Source: Gp6-AA40 sp050742535
GTDB lineage: Bacteria; Acidobacteriota; Vicinamibacteria; Vicinamibacterales; UBA2999
NCBI GenBank assembly: GCA_050742535.1
Contig: JBOGIQ010000059.1
Coordinates: 1 to 22,276 of the forward strand
Direction: 5' to 3'
Length of the DNA stretch: 22,276 nucleotides
Part shown: in pieces, positions 20,621 through 22,276 of the stretch
Layout: each line of letters begins with the position of its first letter
Position numbering within the stretch: the stretch's first letter is position 1
The notes under the pieces: generated by a model
Told to the model about the DNA's origin: nothing
The model's database searches: none
Seen by the model: only the letters and a program-made list of their open reading frames with translations
Translations under genes and position numbers: made by a program

Positions 20621-22276
20621 GTTCGAAGGGATCGGAGCGAACCGCGCGCGCCGCAGCAGATCCTGAAAGCGCGGGTCAGCGCGCAACGAATCCCACTGCG
20701 GATGTACCTTCAGACCGCGGATCCATGCACCGCGTTCCGAAAAGTGCCTGTCCAGCCATGCCAGCGCGCGGTCGTGGTCGCCGAGACGCGCATACGCCGT
20801 GGCGATGGAATACACGCGGGGCTGCGGTTCCTTGAGCAGGTACTGCAGGCGCTGCTGCCAGTATCCCCTGAGCCCGTCTTTGGCAGCTGCGGCTCTGATC
20901 GCCGCGACGACGTCGCGGTTCCTTTCAGAGAACGTGAGCGGCGTGACGTACGCCTCCACGGCCTCCCGCTCCCGGCCCAACTGCTCGTACGCCCGCCCCA
21001 GATAGTTGTGGACCTGCGGGGTGTACGGATCCAGCTCCAGCGTCCTCTGGCTCATGGCGACGCTTTCCTCGTAGCGGCCTGCCAGGTACAGGATCAAGGC
21101 CTTATCCCTGGTTGCGAGGACCGAGGTCGGATCCTGTGCCAGTGCCCGATCGGCCACCTGCAGTGCCTCCTTGAACCGCCCTTCGTCGGCCAGAACCTGC
21201 GAGTAGCAGTGCAGCACGAACGGATTGGTTGGATCCAGCTCGAACGCGCGGCGCATCTCCCGGTGTCCCTCTTCGACGTCCAAGTCGAAGTGGAGCATGA
21301 TTCGTCCCAGCACCGCATGCGCCTCGGCAATTGCCGGATCGAGCTTGAGCGCACGCCGTGTCACCTCGCGCGCCTTCTCGACAAATGGGTCTCTGGGTCC
21401 CTCGAGGAAGGTGACGGACACGTAGGCAAACCCGAGCGACGCATGCGCCGCGGCGGAGTTGGGGTCGAGGGCAATCGCCTCTTCCAGTAGTTCAGCGGCG
21501 CGCTGGCTGTCTGCGACAGTGCGCCGGAGGAGCAGATACCGGGCGCGCAGATAGCGCTCATAGGCCGCGACATTGGTCGGATGTTCGGGTAGCGCCGGGC
21601 CCGCGTTCGTCAGGCGGAGCGCCAGCGCTCGGCTCACCTCCAGCGCCAGCGCGTCCTGCACCGTGAAGATGTCGCTCCACGGAAGATCCCACTGCTGTGC
21701 CCACAATGTCGTCCCCGTTGCCACGTCCAGCAGCCGCGCCGAGAATCGGACGTTCCCATTCAATCGAAGCAGGCTGCCTTCAAGGACCGACTCCACGCCA
21801 AGGTCCCGTCCGGCGGCGCGCGGGTCCGGCTGCTGCCGTGCAAAGCGCTGGACGGCGTGAATCGACGGCACGCGCAACTGTTTCATGTGGCCGAGTCTGA
21901 TGATGACGGCTTCGGCAAGGCCGACTTCGAGCACTTCGTCGCCCGCCCCTGCCACCAATGGATGGAAGGGCAGCACGGCGACGGAACGTATCGGGGCCGG
22001 CGATTCGCCCGCACCAGTCACGCTCCAGATGGCGGCGGCGGCGACACTCGCGATTACTCCGGCCAGCGCGACCCAGACTGACGCGACGCGACGGCGGGCC
22101 GCTGGAACCGCGGCCGCGGTCGTCGCCGGAGTCAGCGGCGCAGCGACGGGAGCCGGCGACGGGACGATCGGGTGCACGTCCGCCAGAAACCGATAGCCAC
22201 GCCTCGGAATCGTCTCGACGAATCGGGGTGCGTTCGCCGAGTCGCGCAGCGACTGCCGGATCTTGTTGACGGCGAC
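20612..22276 (-). CDS. Winged-helix / TolB-like / TPR membrane protein (N-terminus beyond right edge)
   Basis: 555 codons are open from the right edge to TGA at 20612. The frame continues past a GTG at 22177, and the residues before it (NKIRQSLRDSANAPRFVETI then PRRGYRFLA) are the end of an OmpR/CadC-type winged-helix domain (Trans_reg_C), so the real start lies outside. Then come a Pro/Ala-rich linker, one transmembrane helix (about 64-84), a TolB-like domain (IRSVAVLPFHPL to LWAQQWDLPWSDIF) and, from about residue 230, TPR units (AAELLEEAIALDPNSAAAHA, ALKLDPAIAEAHAVLGRIML, RAFELDPTNPFVLHCYSQVL, ADRALAQDPTSVLATRDKAL, TLELDPYTPQVHNYLGRAYE). It is probably a membrane-bound transcriptional regulator with a periplasmic or extracellular sensor or scaffold part. 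This architecture is common in Acidobacteriota. It ends 120 bases upstream of the repressor gene on the same strand. Confidence 0.9.
   Translation of the reverse strand, partial: VAVNKIRQSLRDSANAPRFVETIPRRGYRFLADVHPIVPSPAPVAAPLTPATTAAAVPAARRRVASVWVALAGVIASVAAAAIWSVTGAGESPAPIRSVAVLPFHPLVAGAGDEVLEVGLAEAVIIRLGHMKQLRVPSIHAVQRFARQQPDPRAAGRDLGVESVLEGSLLRLNGNVRFSARLLDVATGTTLWAQQWDLPWSDIFTVQDALALEVSRALALRLTNAGPALPEHPTNVAAYERYLRARYLLLRRTVADSQRAAELLEEAIALDPNSAAAHASLGFAYVSVTFLEGPRDPFVEKAREVTRRALKLDPAIAEAHAVLGRIMLHFDLDVEEGHREMRRAFELDPTNPFVLHCYSQVLADEGRFKEALQVADRALAQDPTSVLATRDKALILYLAGRYEESVAMSQRTLELDPYTPQVHNYLGRAYEQLGREREAVEAYVTPLTFSERNRDVVAAIRAAAAKDGLRGYWQQRLQYLLKEPQPRVYSIATAYARLGDHDRALAWLDRHFSERGAWIRGLKVHPQWDSLRADPRFQDLLRRARFAPIPSNGS

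Overview
The window looks like a chromosomal stretch from a high-GC Acidobacteriota genome, most likely of the Vicinamibacteria type. The lineage call is an inference. It rests on two TIGR03435-family proteins (known mainly from Acidobacteriota), two DUF1592/DUF1552 gene pairs, large ankyrin proteins, a winged-helix/TolB-like/TPR protein, and palindromic repeats that read as VRLKxDxT peptides inside genes. I see no phage, insertion sequence, CRISPR array, tRNA or rRNA.

Layout, left to right. (1) 1-6031, minus strand, transcribed right to left: a cytoplasmic ankyrin protein, a secreted multidomain protein with two CxxCH haem motifs (DUF1592 #1), its Tat-exported DUF1552 partner, and a Tat-exported metallo-beta-lactamase-fold protein cut by the left edge. 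(2) 6265-7044, plus strand: a secreted FKBP-type prolyl isomerase. (3) 7050-12509, minus strand: a second, paralogous cassette of DUF1592 #2, DUF1552 #2 and an exported ankyrin protein. (4) 12667-13419, plus strand: a lone TIGR03435 protein. (5) 13434-13543: an inverted array of 9-bp units between two convergent genes. (6) 13555-20492, minus strand: a compact apparent operon of a GntR/YtrA-type repressor, an ABC ATPase, two duplicated large membrane permeases, a TIGR03435 protein and a TPM-domain protein with two predicted zinc ribbons. (7) 20612 to the right edge, minus strand: a membrane-anchored winged-helix/TolB-like/TPR protein, cut by the edge.

How the genes may work together. The two DUF1592-DUF1552 pairs encode predicted envelope proteins: a c-type cytochrome-like protein followed two bases later by a Tat substrate. 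Each pair has an ankyrin protein beside it, in different positions. The right-hand operon is a typical autoregulated ABC system. A good TTGACA and an AGTGTA/TACAAT inverted repeat lie in front of the repressor, suggesting self-repression relieved by an envelope-active signal.

The most unusual content is the small-repeat layer. Three minus-strand genes end in TAG followed at once by heptamers of consensus TTSGTNS (449-501, 8705-8718, 15575-15595). A long imperfect inverted array of 9-mers sits between two stop codons (13434-13543). REP-like palindromes have entered coding sequence: two copies in the domain linker of DUF1592 #1, one at the start codon of an ankyrin gene, and a different repeat inside the metallo-beta-lactamase gene. 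No intergenic stretch exceeds 300 bases.
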